The translations under genes and the position numbers were made by a program. From assembly GCF_009604375.1 (NCBI RefSeq), contig NZ_WEGH01000003.1, positions 682,001 through 746,000 on the forward strand: 64,000 nucleotides of DNA, written 5' to 3'. A model generated the notes under the pieces. It was not told the DNA's origin. It saw only the letters and a list, made by a program, of their open reading frames with translations, and did no database searches. The first letter of the stretch is position 1, and every line of letters begins with the position of its first letter. The stretch comes from Actinomadura macrotermitis. Its GTDB lineage: Bacteria > Actinomycetota > Actinomycetes > Streptosporangiales > Streptosporangiaceae. Positions 23,411 to 31,923 of this stretch are shown piece by piece.

Positions 23411-24778
23411 ATGAGCCGTCTCGACGCGCCCCCGGGCGTCGCCCCCCGCACCCGCCTCGGCCCCGTCTTCGCCGTGGTCACGGCCGGGGTCGCCATGTCC
23501 AACCTCGACGTGTTCATCGTCAACGTCGCGCTCCCCCGCATCGGCGCGCACTTCGACGGCGCCCCGCTCGCCTCCCTCTCCTGGGTGCTCAACGCCTACG
23601 CCATCGTGTTCGCCGCCCTCCTGGTCCCCGCCGGCAGCTTCGCCGATCGGAGCAGCCCCCGCCGCGCCTACCTGGCGGGCATCGCGGTCTTCACGCTGGC
23701 CTCGGTGGCGTGCGCCGCGGCGCCCGGCGTGTGGACGCTCGTCGCCGCGCGCGTGGTGCAGGCCGCCGGGGCGGCGCTGATGGTCCCCTCCTCGCTCGGC
23801 CTGCTCCTCGCGGCCGCCCCGCCGGAGCGCCGGCTGGGCGCCGTGCGGGCCTGGACGGCCGTGAGCGGCGTCGCGGCCGCGCTCGGGCCCGTCGCCGGCG
23901 GCGTCCTCACCGGGCTCGACTGGCGCTGGGTCTTCCTCGTCAACGTCCCCATCGGGCTGGCCGCGCTGGCCGCCGGGCCGAAGGTCCTGCCCAAGGTGCC
24001 CGCCAAGCAGGACGCCGCGCGCCCCGACCTGCTCGGCGCCGTCCTGCTCACCGCCGCCATCGCCGCCCTCGCGCTCGGGCTCGTCAAGGCCGGCGACTGG
24101 GGTTGGGGCGCGCCGGAGACGATCGGGACGCTGGCCGCCGCCGCGGTCCTGACCGGCGCGTTCGTGCTGCGGTCGGCCGGGCACCCCGCGCCCGTGCTGC
24201 CCCTGGCCCTGCTGCGCATCCCCGCGTTCGGCCCCGCCGCCCTCGCCAACGTGCTGTTCGCGGTCGCCTTCGCCGGGATGCTCCTGTCGGCGGTCCTGTG
24301 GTGCCAGCAGGTGTGGCACTGGTCGGCGATGCGGACGGGCCTCGCCATCGCCCCCGGCCCCCTCATGGTGCCGTTCTTCGCCGTCGGCCTCGGCAAGGCC
24401 GGCCGGCGGTTCGGCCCGCGCGTCCTCGCCGTCTCCGGCTGCGTCGCCTTCGGCGCCGGGATCGCCTGGTGGTACGCGCGGATGGAGGACGGCTACGCCG
24501 CCGGGATGCTGCCCGGCATGCTGCTCACCGGCGTCGGCGTCGGCCTGACGCTGCCCACGCTCATCGGCGCGGGCGTCGGCGCCCTCCCGCCGCAGCGCTT
24601 CTCCACGGGCTCGGCCGTCGTCACCATGGCCCGGCAGGTCGGCACCGTCCTCGGCGTCGCGCTGCTGGTCCTGGCGCTCGGGACGCGCGGCGACTTCGAC
24701 CGCGGCTGGCTGGTCACCCTCGCCGCGACGGCCGCCGCGCTGGTGGCGTCGGCGGCCGTCGGGCGCCCGAAGGCCTGA
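23411..24778 (+). CDS. MFS efflux transporter (DHA2/EmrB-QacA type)
   Basis: ATG 23411 stands five bases after TTGGAG and gives 455 residues. The first helix carries SNLDVFIVNVALPRIG, the motif of the DHA2 14-helix drug:H+ antiporters, with the membrane Asp. LSWVLNAYAIVFAALLVPAGSFADR and RRAYLAGIAVF give motif A. RLGAVRAWTAVSGVAAALGPVAGGVL is motif C, found in antiporters. The rest alternates hydrophobic helices with short loops. It should export small hydrophobic molecules across the inner membrane by proton antiport. It could serve the metabolite cluster 1 kb to the left, but its codon use and position suit an independent gene. Confidence 0.92.
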   Translation: MSRLDAPPGVAPRTRLGPVFAVVTAGVAMSNLDVFIVNVALPRIGAHFDGAPLASLSWVLNAYAIVFAALLVPAGSFADRSSPRRAYLAGIAVFTLASVACAAAPGVWTLVAARVVQAAGAALMVPSSLGLLLAAAPPERRLGAVRAWTAVSGVAAALGPVAGGVLTGLDWRWVFLVNVPIGLAALAAGPKVLPKVPAKQDAARPDLLGAVLLTAAIAALALGLVKAGDWGWGAPETIGTLAAAAVLTGAFVLRSAGHPAPVLPLALLRIPAFGPAALANVLFAVAFAGMLLSAVLWCQQVWHWSAMRTGLAIAPGPLMVPFFAVGLGKAGRRFGPRVLAVSGCVAFGAGIAWWYARMEDGYAAGMLPGMLLTGVGVGLTLPTLIGAGVGALPPQRFSTGSAVVTMARQVGTVLGVALLVLALGTRGDFDRGWLVTLAATAAALVASAAVGRPKA

Positions 24779-26347
24779 TCAGCCCGCCAGCGGGGCCCGG
24801 CCCCGGACCAGGTCCGCGGCGCGCTCGGCGATGGCGATGGTCGGGGCGTTGGTGTTGCCGCGCGGCACCGCCGGCATCACCGAGGCGTCCACGACCCGCA
24901 GCCCGTCGACGCCCTGCACCCGCAGCTCGGTGTCGACGACCGAGCCCATCGCGCAGGTGCTGGTCGGGTGGAACAGCGTGGCGCACTCGCGGCGCACGTA
25001 CTCGGTGATCGCCTCGTCGTCGTCCGCCTGCTCGCCCGGCGCCCACTCGCCGCCGGTCAGCGCCGCGAGCGGCCCCGACGCGGCGATCTCGCGGGCCTGC
25101 TTCACCCCGGCGACCAGGATGTCCAGGTCGGCCTTGTCGGCCAGGTAGGCGGGGTCGATCAGCGGCTTGGCGTGCGGGCTGGCCGAGCGCAGCGTGAGCG
25201 ACCCCCGGCTGGCGATCGCGACGGCCGTGGCGAACACCGACAGCAGCCGCTGCGACGGCTCGACCAGGCCCTGCTTGAGGAAGCCGGTCGGCAGCACGTG
25301 GTACTGCAGGTCCGGGGCGGGCAGCCCGTCCACGGTGCGGACGAACCCGCCCGCCTCGGCCACGTTGGAGGCGAACGGCCCGCGCCCGAGCGCCTGGTAG
25401 AGCGCGAGGTTGCGGGCCCCCGCCAGCTCCCACAGGCTGCGGTGCCGGGGCGTGGCGAACATGACGTTCACGAACGGGTGGTCCTGCAGCCCCTGCCCGA
25501 CGGGCGAGTCGACCAGCACATCGATGCCGAGGGAGCGCAGGTGGTCGGCCGGGCCGACGCCCGACAGCATGAGCAGCTGCGGGCTGTTGACCGCGCCGCC
25601 CGACAGCAGCACCTCGCCGTCGGCGCGCGCCTCCAGCGCCTCGCCGCGCACCTCGTAGCGGACGCCCACCGCGCGCCCGTCCTCGATGATGACGCCGGTG
25701 GCGAGCGCGTCGGTGACCACGGTCAGGTTCGGCCGGGCGAGCGCGGGCCGCAGGTAGCCGACGGCGGTGGACCAGCGCTTCCCGCGCTTGTGGGTGACCT
25801 GGTAGAAGCCGACGCCGTCCTGCTCGGCGCCGTTGAAGTCGGGGTTGGCGGCGAGGCCGAAGTTCTTGGCCGACTGCACCCAGGCGCGGGACAGCGGGTG
25901 CCGGTAGCGCAGGTCCTCCACCCGCAGCGGGCCGCCGATGCCGTGGTAGGGCGACTCGCCGCGCTGCTGGTCCTCGGCGCGCTTGAAGTACGGCAGCAGG
26001 TCCTCGTAGCCCCAGCCGGCGCAGCCGTAGGAGTCGCGCCAGGTGTCGTAGTCGTGCCGGTGCCCGCGGATGTAGATCATCGCGTTGGTGGACGAGCTGC
26101 CGCCGAGCGTCCGCCCGCGCGGCCAGTACACGCTCCGCCCGGCCGCGTGCTCCTGCGGGGTGGTGGCGTAGTCCCAGTCGTAGGGCCCCTTGATCAGGGA
26201 CGCCACCGCCGCCGGGATGTGGATCTCGGGGGCGTCGTCGGGCGGCCCCGCCTCCAGCAGCAGGACCCGGGTGCCGGGGTCCTCGCTCAGCCGGGCGGCG
26301 AGCACGCAGCCCGCGCTGCCCGCGCCCACGATGATGTAGTCGTACAC
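24779..26347 (-). CDS. GMC-family FAD oxidoreductase (choline dehydrogenase-like)
   Basis: GTG 26347 has GGGAG at good spacing and places the FAD motif YDYIIVGAGSAGCVLAARL at the very N-terminus, giving 522 residues. The GMC signature 1 is GRTLGGSSSTNAMIYIRG and signature 2 is LLSGGAVNSPQLLMLSGVG. LFHPTSTCAMG holds the catalytic His. The end DGLRVVDASVMPAVPRGNTNAPTIAIAERAADL is diagnostic of the family. It oxidises an alcohol, possibly choline or a polyethylene-glycol-like substrate. No betaine aldehyde dehydrogenase is adjacent, so betA is not assigned. Its stop abuts the end of the convergent exporter gene. Confidence 0.93.
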   Translation of the reverse strand: MYDYIIVGAGSAGCVLAARLSEDPGTRVLLLEAGPPDDAPEIHIPAAVASLIKGPYDWDYATTPQEHAAGRSVYWPRGRTLGGSSSTNAMIYIRGHRHDYDTWRDSYGCAGWGYEDLLPYFKRAEDQQRGESPYHGIGGPLRVEDLRYRHPLSRAWVQSAKNFGLAANPDFNGAEQDGVGFYQVTHKRGKRWSTAVGYLRPALARPNLTVVTDALATGVIIEDGRAVGVRYEVRGEALEARADGEVLLSGGAVNSPQLLMLSGVGPADHLRSLGIDVLVDSPVGQGLQDHPFVNVMFATPRHRSLWELAGARNLALYQALGRGPFASNVAEAGGFVRTVDGLPAPDLQYHVLPTGFLKQGLVEPSQRLLSVFATAVAIASRGSLTLRSASPHAKPLIDPAYLADKADLDILVAGVKQAREIAASGPLAALTGGEWAPGEQADDDEAITEYVRRECATLFHPTSTCAMGSVVDTELRVQGVDGLRVVDASVMPAVPRGNTNAPTIAIAERAADLVRGRAPLAG

Positions 26348-26426
26348 GGCCGCTCCCGGGATGGTCGAAAGTAAGTGGAACCCTACCGAAGCCTGTTCTG
26401 GATACCACGGCGTTAGGGTGACGGAC

Positions 26427-27020
26427 ATGGCCAAGAACAGGGAGAACCCCGTCGTGCTGTCCCGGATCTACACCCGGACCGGCGACGACGGCAGCACCGC
26501 GCTCGGCGACATGTCGCGCACCGCCAAGACCGACCCCCGGCTCGCCGCCTACGCCGACGTGGACGAGGCCAACTCCGCGATCGGCGTCGCGGTCACCATG
26601 GGCGGCCTGCCCGAGCCCGTGGTCGCGGTGCTGACCCGGGTGCAGAACGACCTGTTCGACGTCGGCGCCGACCTGTGCGCGCCGGTCGTCCCCGACCCCA
26701 AGTACCCGACGCAGCGCATCGACGCCTCCTACATCGACCAGCTCGAAGCGGCCTGCGACGAGTTCAACGGCGATCTGGAGCCGCTGCGCAGCTTCATCCT
26801 GCCCGGCGGGACGCCCGGCGCCGCGCTGCTGCACGTCGCGCGCACCGTCGCGCGCCGCGCCGAGCGCACCACCTGGGCCGCGATCGAGGCGCACGGCGAC
26901 ACCGTCAACCCGCTGACCGCCCGCTACCTGAACCGGCTGTCGGACCTTTTGTTCATCCTCTGCCGGGTCGCCAACGCCGGCCACGGCGACGTCCTGTGGA
27001 AGCCCGGCGGCGACCGCTGA
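26427..27020 (+). CDS. pduO: Cob(I)yrinic acid a,c-diamide adenosyltransferase, PduO type
   Basis: The 197-residue protein from ATG 26427 has the PduO ATP-binding N-terminus SRIYTRTGDDGSTALGD, a DVDEANSAIGVA helix, the FILPGGTPGAALLHVARTVARRAER motif and the closing LNRLSDLLFILCRVAN. It transfers the adenosyl group of ATP to cobalt to make adenosylcobalamin, the cofactor of methylmalonyl-CoA mutase and other enzymes. A TAGGGT box ends seven bases before the ATG, so the mRNA may be leaderless. It stands alone, divergent from the GMC gene. Confidence 0.93.
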   Translation: MAKNRENPVVLSRIYTRTGDDGSTALGDMSRTAKTDPRLAAYADVDEANSAIGVAVTMGGLPEPVVAVLTRVQNDLFDVGADLCAPVVPDPKYPTQRIDASYIDQLEAACDEFNGDLEPLRSFILPGGTPGAALLHVARTVARRAERTTWAAIEAHGDTVNPLTARYLNRLSDLLFILCRVANAGHGDVLWKPGGDR

Positions 27021-27039
27021 GGTAGGGCTAACCCCACCC
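27020..27039. promoter_or_regulatory. Operator-like site AGGTAGGGCTAACCCCACCC
   Basis: This matches the perfect 20-bp palindrome at 52116-52135 at 17 of 20 positions, with the left arm identical. It lies 57 bases before the DUF4097 lipoprotein start, in a promoter-proximal position. Confidence 0.5.
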
Positions 27040-27095
27040 CCGCACGCCGGGACGCCTCCTGTCGCCGCCCCCGCCCGCCCCGCCAGACTGACCGC

Positions 27096-27917
27096 ATGAC
27101 GGGAGCAAGAGTGAAGGCCATCGGGGTGCTGGCGGCGGCGGGGGCCCTCGCCGGCTGCGGCAACCTCCAGATCGGCGGCGGCGAGAGCACCGACCGCACC
27201 TACGACGTGCCGGGCGCCGTCCGCACGCTGCAGATCTCCTCCGGCCACCGCGTCGAGATCGTCGGGTCGGACTCCCCCGGCGTGCGGGTCACCGAGCGGC
27301 TGCGCTGGTCCAACGACCACAACAAGCCGAAGACCTCGCACACCAGCGCGAACGGCACGCTCACGCTGAAGGGCAGGTGCGCCGAAGGGATCATGGGCGG
27401 CAGCCGGTGCCAGGTGGTCTTCCACGTCCGGGTGCCGCGCGGCACCACCCTGAAGATCCAGGGCGGCGACGGCTCGGTGGCCGCCACCGGCCTCACCGGC
27501 GACGTGTCGATCAGGACCGCCTCCGGCTCGGTCACCGCCCGGGACCTGCACGCCCGGACCCTGTCGGTCGACAGCGAGGACGGCCGGGCGGCGGTGTCGG
27601 GCGAGGCCGGCACCACCGAGCTGACCACCCGCACCGGCACGATCGACGCGACCGGGCTGCGCACCGGCCGCTTCACCGCCCGCAGCGTGGACGGCTCGGT
27701 GCGCGCCTCGTTCGCCGCGCCGCCGTCCCTGGTCGACGTCGACAGCCGCACCGGCACGATCCGGCTCGGGCTCCCCGCGAACGGCGCCTACGCTGTCACC
27801 ACCCGCCTCAGAACCGGCCGGGAGCACGTCGACCCGGCGATCCACCGCGACTCCCAGGCCCCCAACAAGGTGAACGTCTCCAGCGACGACGGCTCGATCT
27901 TCCTCGCCCCCGCCTGA
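27096..27917 (+). CDS. DUF4097 beta-repeat lipoprotein
   Basis: The N-terminus has basic residues, a hydrophobic Ala/Leu/Gly run and the lipobox LAGC (Cys25), so it should be a lipid-anchored extracytoplasmic protein. The remaining 248 residues contain repeated short strands (TLKIQGGDGSVAATGLTGDVSIRTASGSVTA and similar), which form the right-handed beta-solenoid of DUF4097 putative adhesins. In other bacteria such proteins accompany envelope-stress two-component systems, but a molecular role is not established. An operator-like site upstream links it to the kinase/regulator pair at 50-52 kb. The MerR gene follows after 47 bases with its own promoter. Confidence 0.82.
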   Translation: MTGARVKAIGVLAAAGALAGCGNLQIGGGESTDRTYDVPGAVRTLQISSGHRVEIVGSDSPGVRVTERLRWSNDHNKPKTSHTSANGTLTLKGRCAEGIMGGSRCQVVFHVRVPRGTTLKIQGGDGSVAATGLTGDVSIRTASGSVTARDLHARTLSVDSEDGRAAVSGEAGTTELTTRTGTIDATGLRTGRFTARSVDGSVRASFAAPPSLVDVDSRTGTIRLGLPANGAYAVTTRLRTGREHVDPAIHRDSQAPNKVNVSSDDGSIFLAPA

Positions 27918-27927
27918 CCCGCCCGCC

Positions 27928-27958
27928 TTGACCTTGCCGCAACGTCAACGTTTCTACT
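27928..27958 (+). promoter_or_regulatory. MerR-type promoter with 19-bp spacer
   Basis: TTGACC (27928-27933) and TCTACT (27953-27958) are separated by 19 bases that hold the near-perfect dyad TTGACCTTGC/GCAACGTCAA. The over-long spacer with a central dyad is the hallmark of promoters bound and untwisted by MerR-family activators. The predicted transcript would start at or next to ATG 27965, giving a leaderless mRNA. Confidence 0.75.
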
Positions 27959-27964
27959 GAAGGC

Positions 27965-28723
27965 ATGCGGATCGGCGAACTCGCCGCGCTGGCCGGGGTG
28001 ACCACCCGGACCGTGCGGCACTACCACCATCTCGGCCTCCTGCCCGAGCCGGAGCGGCGGGCGAACGGCTACCGCGAGTACGGCCTGCGCGACGCGGTCG
28101 CCCTCGCCCGCGTCCGGCGCCTCACCGAGCTGGGCCTGTCGCTGGAGGAGATCCGCGACGTCCTCGGCGACGACCGGGGACGGGAGCTGCGCGAGATCCT
28201 GCGGGAGCTGGACGCCGACCTGGCGCGGCAGCAGGAGGCGATCGCCGCGCGCCGGGAGCGGCTGGCGCACCTGCTCGCCGAGGCGGACCCGCACCCCGAC
28301 TCGGTGGTGTCGCCCGGCATGGCGGAGGTCCTGCGCGCCCTGCCGCGCGGCGGCTCGAAGTTCGCCGAGCTGGACCGCGAGATGCTGCTCTTGGCCGACA
28401 CCGGCGCCTCCCCTGAGGACCGCGCCCGGATGGCCGAGCTGTTCCGGCCGCTCACCGACCCCGCCACCGCCGGCCGGGCCGGCGAGCTCTACGCCCGCCT
28501 CGACGGCCTCGCGGACGCCGATCCCGCCGACCCCCGCGTCACCGCCCTCGCCCGCGACCTGGCCGCCTACCTGCCCGCCGAGATCGCCGCGGTGATGGCC
28601 GGGAGCCTGCGGTCGCCGGAGACCGCGCGCTGGCTGGACACCATGTCGACGGAGATGTCCCCCGCCCAGACCGCGGTCTTCCGCCACCTGGTGACGCTCC
28701 TGCGCAAGGAGCGGACACGATGA
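27965..28723 (+). CDS. MerR-family transcriptional regulator
   Basis: The 252-residue protein opens with the MerR winged helix: MRIGELAALAGVTTRTVRHYHHLGLLPEPER, then NGYREYGLRDAVALARVRRLTELGLSLEEIRDVL. A long coiled coil (residues 85-115) for dimer formation follows, and then a large C-terminal domain of about 140 residues with no Cys cluster. It therefore probably senses an organic ligand rather than a metal. It likely controls its own 19-bp-spacer promoter. The next gene overlaps its stop by four bases, so the membrane protein downstream is part of the response. Confidence 0.93.
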   Translation: MRIGELAALAGVTTRTVRHYHHLGLLPEPERRANGYREYGLRDAVALARVRRLTELGLSLEEIRDVLGDDRGRELREILRELDADLARQQEAIAARRERLAHLLAEADPHPDSVVSPGMAEVLRALPRGGSKFAELDREMLLLADTGASPEDRARMAELFRPLTDPATAGRAGELYARLDGLADADPADPRVTALARDLAAYLPAEIAAVMAGSLRSPETARWLDTMSTEMSPAQTAVFRHLVTLLRKERTR

Positions 28724-29361
28724 TCACGAAGCTGCGCCGGATCGCGGGCTTCGACCTCACGGGCATGGCGAGTCTCGCCCTGTGGGTCGCGCGCCGCCGC
28801 CACGGCGTGCCGCCCGGCGCGACCGCCGTTCCCTACTCGGGCGCGCAGACGGCCATGACGTCGCTGTTCCTGTTCGCGATGGTCGTGGAGCTGTTCGCGG
28901 TGGAGATCCTCCTGCGCGCGTTCGACGCGCCCGCAGGCCTGCGGGCGTTCTTCCTCTTCCTCGACGGCTACACGGTCCTGGCCGTGCTCGCCGTCATCGC
29001 CTCCTGCGTCACCCGCCCCCACGTCGTCTCCCCGGACGGACTGCGCATCCGCTACGGCGCGTTCTTGGACGTGCGGGTGCCCCGCGAGCGGATCGCGTCG
29101 GTCCGGAAGATCCGCCGCTTCGACGAGAACGGCCATGTCGGCGTCACGGACGGGCGGCTGGCCGTCGCGGTGGCGTCCCAGACCAATGTGCTGATCGAGC
29201 TGACCAGGCCGATCACGATCGTGCGGCCGCTCGGCGCGCGCGCCGAGGTCCACGCGATCCGCTTCTACGCCGACGTTCCCGGGCCGCTGCTCGCCGAGAT
29301 CGCCGCCTGGAGCGCGGAGGAGTCTGTTAGGGTCCGCCCCGATCTCATGGGCGAACGCTGA
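28720..29361 (+). CDS. Membrane protein with PH-like domain, coupled to MerR gene
   Basis: The ATG overlaps the MerR stop (ATGA). The 213-residue product has two transmembrane helices (residues about 47-65 and 80-98, around an FDAPAGLRAF loop). A cytoplasmic domain starts at VVSPDGLRIRYGAFLDVRVPRERIASVRKI, which resembles the bacterial PH-like fold seen in many actinobacterial membrane proteins. I do not know a defined function. Coupling suggests that it is the main target of the MerR regulator. Confidence 0.65.
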   Translation: MITKLRRIAGFDLTGMASLALWVARRRHGVPPGATAVPYSGAQTAMTSLFLFAMVVELFAVEILLRAFDAPAGLRAFFLFLDGYTVLAVLAVIASCVTRPHVVSPDGLRIRYGAFLDVRVPRERIASVRKIRRFDENGHVGVTDGRLAVAVASQTNVLIELTRPITIVRPLGARAEVHAIRFYADVPGPLLAEIAAWSAEESVRVRPDLMGER

Positions 29362-29371
29362 GGAGAGAGCC

Positions 29372-29821
29372 ATCAACCGCACCGCAGTTCTGCTGGCCGC
29401 CGGGATGCTGATGGCAGGGGCCGCGGCCTGCCAGGACGACAAGGCCCCCGCGGCGGGGGCGTCGGCGTCGTCCGCCACGACACCGGCCGCGGGCGGCGCC
29501 CCGACCGGCCCGGCGCCCGCCACGTCCACGCCCGCGACCCCCAGGGCGAGCGCCTCGCGGGACCTGACCCCCGAGCCCCCGGGGGTGACCGGGACGCAGG
29601 TCGTCATGATCGACCCCGCGGGCAAGAAGTACACCCGCAAGACGATGATCCAGATGGCCGCCGGGATGGCCGCGGTGTCGGGGAGGCTCCCGGCGAACTT
29701 CTGCGCCATCTCCTACCAGGAGGGGGTGAAGGGCGGCGGGAGGTTCCCCCTGGGACGGGACGCTTTCATGGAGGCGTGCGCGCTGGGCGTGCGGCTGGCG
29801 AAGACCCACGCCCCCAAGTGA
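29372..29821 (+). CDS. Small lipoprotein with apparent non-standard start
   Basis: A convincing lipoprotein signal reads NRTAVLLAAGMLMAGAAAC, with a basic n-region, a hydrophobic core and a lipobox Cys. It begins at an ATC codon (29372), six bases after GGAGAG, with no ATG, GTG or TTG in frame upstream. Starting at the internal ATG 29405 would leave only MLMAGAAAC. After the Cys comes a low-complexity Ala/Pro/Thr linker of about 60 residues and a C-terminal domain with MIDPAGKKYTRKTMIQMAAG. The function is unknown. It follows the PH-like membrane protein by 10 bases and probably belongs to the same operon, ended by the terminator at 29828. Confidence 0.65.
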   Translation: MNRTAVLLAAGMLMAGAAACQDDKAPAAGASASSATTPAAGGAPTGPAPATSTPATPRASASRDLTPEPPGVTGTQVVMIDPAGKKYTRKTMIQMAAGMAAVSGRLPANFCAISYQEGVKGGGRFPLGRDAFMEACALGVRLAKTHAPK

Positions 29822-29827
29822 CATGCG

Positions 29828-29865
29828 GCGGGGCCGCACCCCGGGAAGGGGTGCGGCCCCGCTTT
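29828..29865. terminator. Strong bidirectional intrinsic terminator
   Basis: A perfect 15-bp GC-rich stem (GCGGGGCCGCACCCC and its complement), a 5-base loop and TTT. It separates the rightward lipoprotein operon from the leftward aminopeptidase gene. Confidence 0.9.
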
Positions 29866-29881
29866 GCTGCGGAGGACCGGG

Positions 29882-31372
29882 TCAGCGGACCAGGTGCCCG
29901 CCGCGGTACTCGGCGGCCTGCTTCAGGGCCGCGCGGCGCTTGGCGGTGCGCAGCGCCTCGCCGTTCACCGGGAGCGTGCTGAGCGCCAGCTTCTGGGTCG
30001 CGTAGGCGACGCCGTCGGCGTTGGTGTCCAGCAGGTTCCAGTTGATGTTGGTGATGCGGTCGCACTTGGCGTGGTAGCAGGCGTCATAGGGCTGGCCCGC
30101 CGTGCCACCGAAGATCTTGGCCTCCTCGGCGGTCTTGATGCCCTCGGCGCCGGTGTCGATGCCGCCCGCCGGGATGCCCGCCTCCAGGAAGGGCCCGTAG
30201 TCGCTGCGGCCGTTGAACTCCGAGGGGACCGTCGGCAGCTTGCGCTTGGCGTAGTAGTCGTTGAAGATCTTCTCCAGCGCGCCCGAGCCCGCCGGGGCGC
30301 CCTCGACCGAGCCGGCGTACACGCCGCGCACGCCGTTCGGCGAGGCGGTCATGTCGAAGTTCAGGTTCAGCGCGATCTTGGCCTTCTCGGCGTCGGGCAG
30401 CGTGGTGACGTAGTGCTCCGAGCCGAGCAGGCCCTCCTCCTCGGCGCCCCACCAGGCGAAGCGGACCTTGTTCTTCAGGCCCTTTTTGCCCAGCTTGCCG
30501 ATCTGCTGCGCGACGGCCAGGATCGTCGACGAGCCGGAGCCGTTGTCGTTGATGCCCGGGCCCTCGGGGACGCTGTCCAGGTGCGCGCCGACCACGACGA
30601 CGTTGTCGGACCGCCCGTACTTGGTCTCGGCGATCACGTTGGAGGCGGGCTTCTTGCCGCTCTCGGTGTCGGTCTTGACGTGCAGCTTCAGCGTGCCCGC
30701 CTGCGCGGCCTTCACCAGCTCGGCGCCGAGCGCGTACGGCGTGGCCAGGACCGGCAGCGAGAACGGCGCGCCGAGCGTGCCGTTGACCGGGCCCTGCTCG
30801 TCGGGCCGGTTGTAGATGACCACGGCGGAGGCGCCCGCGGTCTTGGCGTTCTCCGCCTTGATCGCGAAGCTGCAGGTGCCGCGCTGGATCAGCGCGATCG
30901 AGCCCTTGGCGAAGCCGTCGAAGTCGGCCGCCTCGCAGCCGGCGTTGCCGGCGCCCTCGGCGGGCACGTCCACGGCCGTCGCGGCCGCGGTGACGTCGCC
31001 CGAGCCGGAGTACTGCATGGTCAGGAAGTCGGTGCCGGGCTTGTAGTCGGCCGGCCCGGGCGCGGTCTGCGCGAACGCCGCCGGCGACTTCTCCGCCCAG
31101 TAGTCGAACTCGAACTTCTGGATCTGCGGCGTGTAGCCGGCCTTCTTCAGCTGGCTGACCACGTACTTCACCGAGACCTCGAAGCCCGGTGCGCCGGCCG
31201 CGCGGTTGCCGCCGTTGTAGTCGGCGATCTCCTGGAAGGCCTCCAGGTGGCGGCGGATGTCCTTGACCGTGACCAGCTTCGCCAGGTCAGGCTGGGAGGC
31301 GGCGGCGGCCTGCGGGACCACGCCGAGTGACGCGGTCAGCGCCACGGCGGCCCCGATAGCGAACTTTCGCAC
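29882..31372 (-). CDS. Secreted M28-family aminopeptidase with PA domain
   Basis: GTG 31372, with AGGAG upstream, gives 496 residues beginning RKFAIGAAVALTASLGVVPQAAA, a standard Sec signal peptide. A protease-associated domain spans about residues 130-240 (IALIQRGTCSFAIKAENAKTAGASAVVIYN). The M28 peptidase domain follows: VVVGAHLDSV (zinc His and Asp), GINDNGSGSSTILAVA, RFAWWGAEEEGLLGSEHYV (general base and metal Glu), a FDMTAS Asp and the late CYHAKCDRI His. It should be a two-zinc extracellular aminopeptidase like the Streptomyces griseus enzyme. It is transcribed alone toward the terminator at 29.85 kb. Confidence 0.95.
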   Translation of the reverse strand: MRKFAIGAAVALTASLGVVPQAAAASQPDLAKLVTVKDIRRHLEAFQEIADYNGGNRAAGAPGFEVSVKYVVSQLKKAGYTPQIQKFEFDYWAEKSPAAFAQTAPGPADYKPGTDFLTMQYSGSGDVTAAATAVDVPAEGAGNAGCEAADFDGFAKGSIALIQRGTCSFAIKAENAKTAGASAVVIYNRPDEQGPVNGTLGAPFSLPVLATPYALGAELVKAAQAGTLKLHVKTDTESGKKPASNVIAETKYGRSDNVVVVGAHLDSVPEGPGINDNGSGSSTILAVAQQIGKLGKKGLKNKVRFAWWGAEEEGLLGSEHYVTTLPDAEKAKIALNLNFDMTASPNGVRGVYAGSVEGAPAGSGALEKIFNDYYAKRKLPTVPSEFNGRSDYGPFLEAGIPAGGIDTGAEGIKTAEEAKIFGGTAGQPYDACYHAKCDRITNINWNLLDTNADGVAYATQKLALSTLPVNGEALRTAKRRAALKQAAEYRGGHLVR

Positions 31373-31444
31373 ATGCGCTCCTGTGTGCAGAGGAAGCCGA
31401 ATGGCGTTGATCATGCCTCTTCGTCCACATCCACACAAGGCCCA

Positions 31445-31906
31445 TCATTCGGACTGCGGCAGATCCACCGGAAATCCTGGCGGCGCGGCCTCCAGCCACG
31501 ACAGAAAACCCGTCAGGGCCGCCGCGCTCATCGCAAGCTCCACGGTCAGCTCCCCGTCGCGCACCTCGATCACGGTGACGCCCGGCAGCAGCCCCTCCGC
31601 CTCGCCCGGCGCGGGCTCGCGGCGGCCGGAGACGACAAGACCCCGGCGGTGGATCACCTGCCGGGGTCTTCTGCGCAAACCGAAGACGCGGTGCCAGTTC
31701 AGCACGTCGCCCTTGTAGCGGCCGATGCCGAGCCGCCACGCGCCGGGCGCGCCGTCACGCGGCAGCACCCGCAGGCTGCACTCGACGGCACCACCGCCGC
31801 GCACGAACAGCCAGCGCCGCACCGCCAGCGCGGCGAGCAGCGCCGCGACCAGCAGGACGGCGACGGCGAGCACCCCGCCCGCGTCCCATGCCAGGTGCTC
31901 GCCCAC
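31445..31906 (-). CDS. DUF2550 membrane protein, end of ATP synthase operon
   Basis: The 153-residue protein has one N-terminal transmembrane helix (residues about 10-30), then CSLRVLP, GAWRLGIGRYKGDVLNWHRVFGLRRRPRQVIHR and a C-terminal LSWLEAAPPG segment. This is the DUF2550 pattern that in Actinobacteria is encoded right after atpC. It starts 17 bases after the atpC stop and so should be the last gene of the operon. A role in ATP synthase is not shown. Conservation of the position is the only hint. Confidence 0.88.
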   Translation of the reverse strand: MGEHLAWDAGGVLAVAVLLVAALLAALAVRRWLFVRGGGAVECSLRVLPRDGAPGAWRLGIGRYKGDVLNWHRVFGLRRRPRQVIHRRGLVVSGRREPAPGEAEGLLPGVTVIEVRDGELTVELAMSAAALTGFLSWLEAAPPGFPVDLPQSE

Positions 31907-31923
31907 GTACGCCCGGCTACCGG

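Noticed and set aside
26800..27025. A rightward Arg-rich frame parallel to pduO
   Set aside because: It is the +1 shadow of pduO with typical Arg/Ala/Pro composition.
24714..27845. A 1043-codon leftward frame covering the GMC, pduO and DUF4097 region
   Set aside because: It overlaps three clear genes in other frames or strands. Its composition is Arg/Gly/Ala/Pro-rich as expected for a shadow frame.
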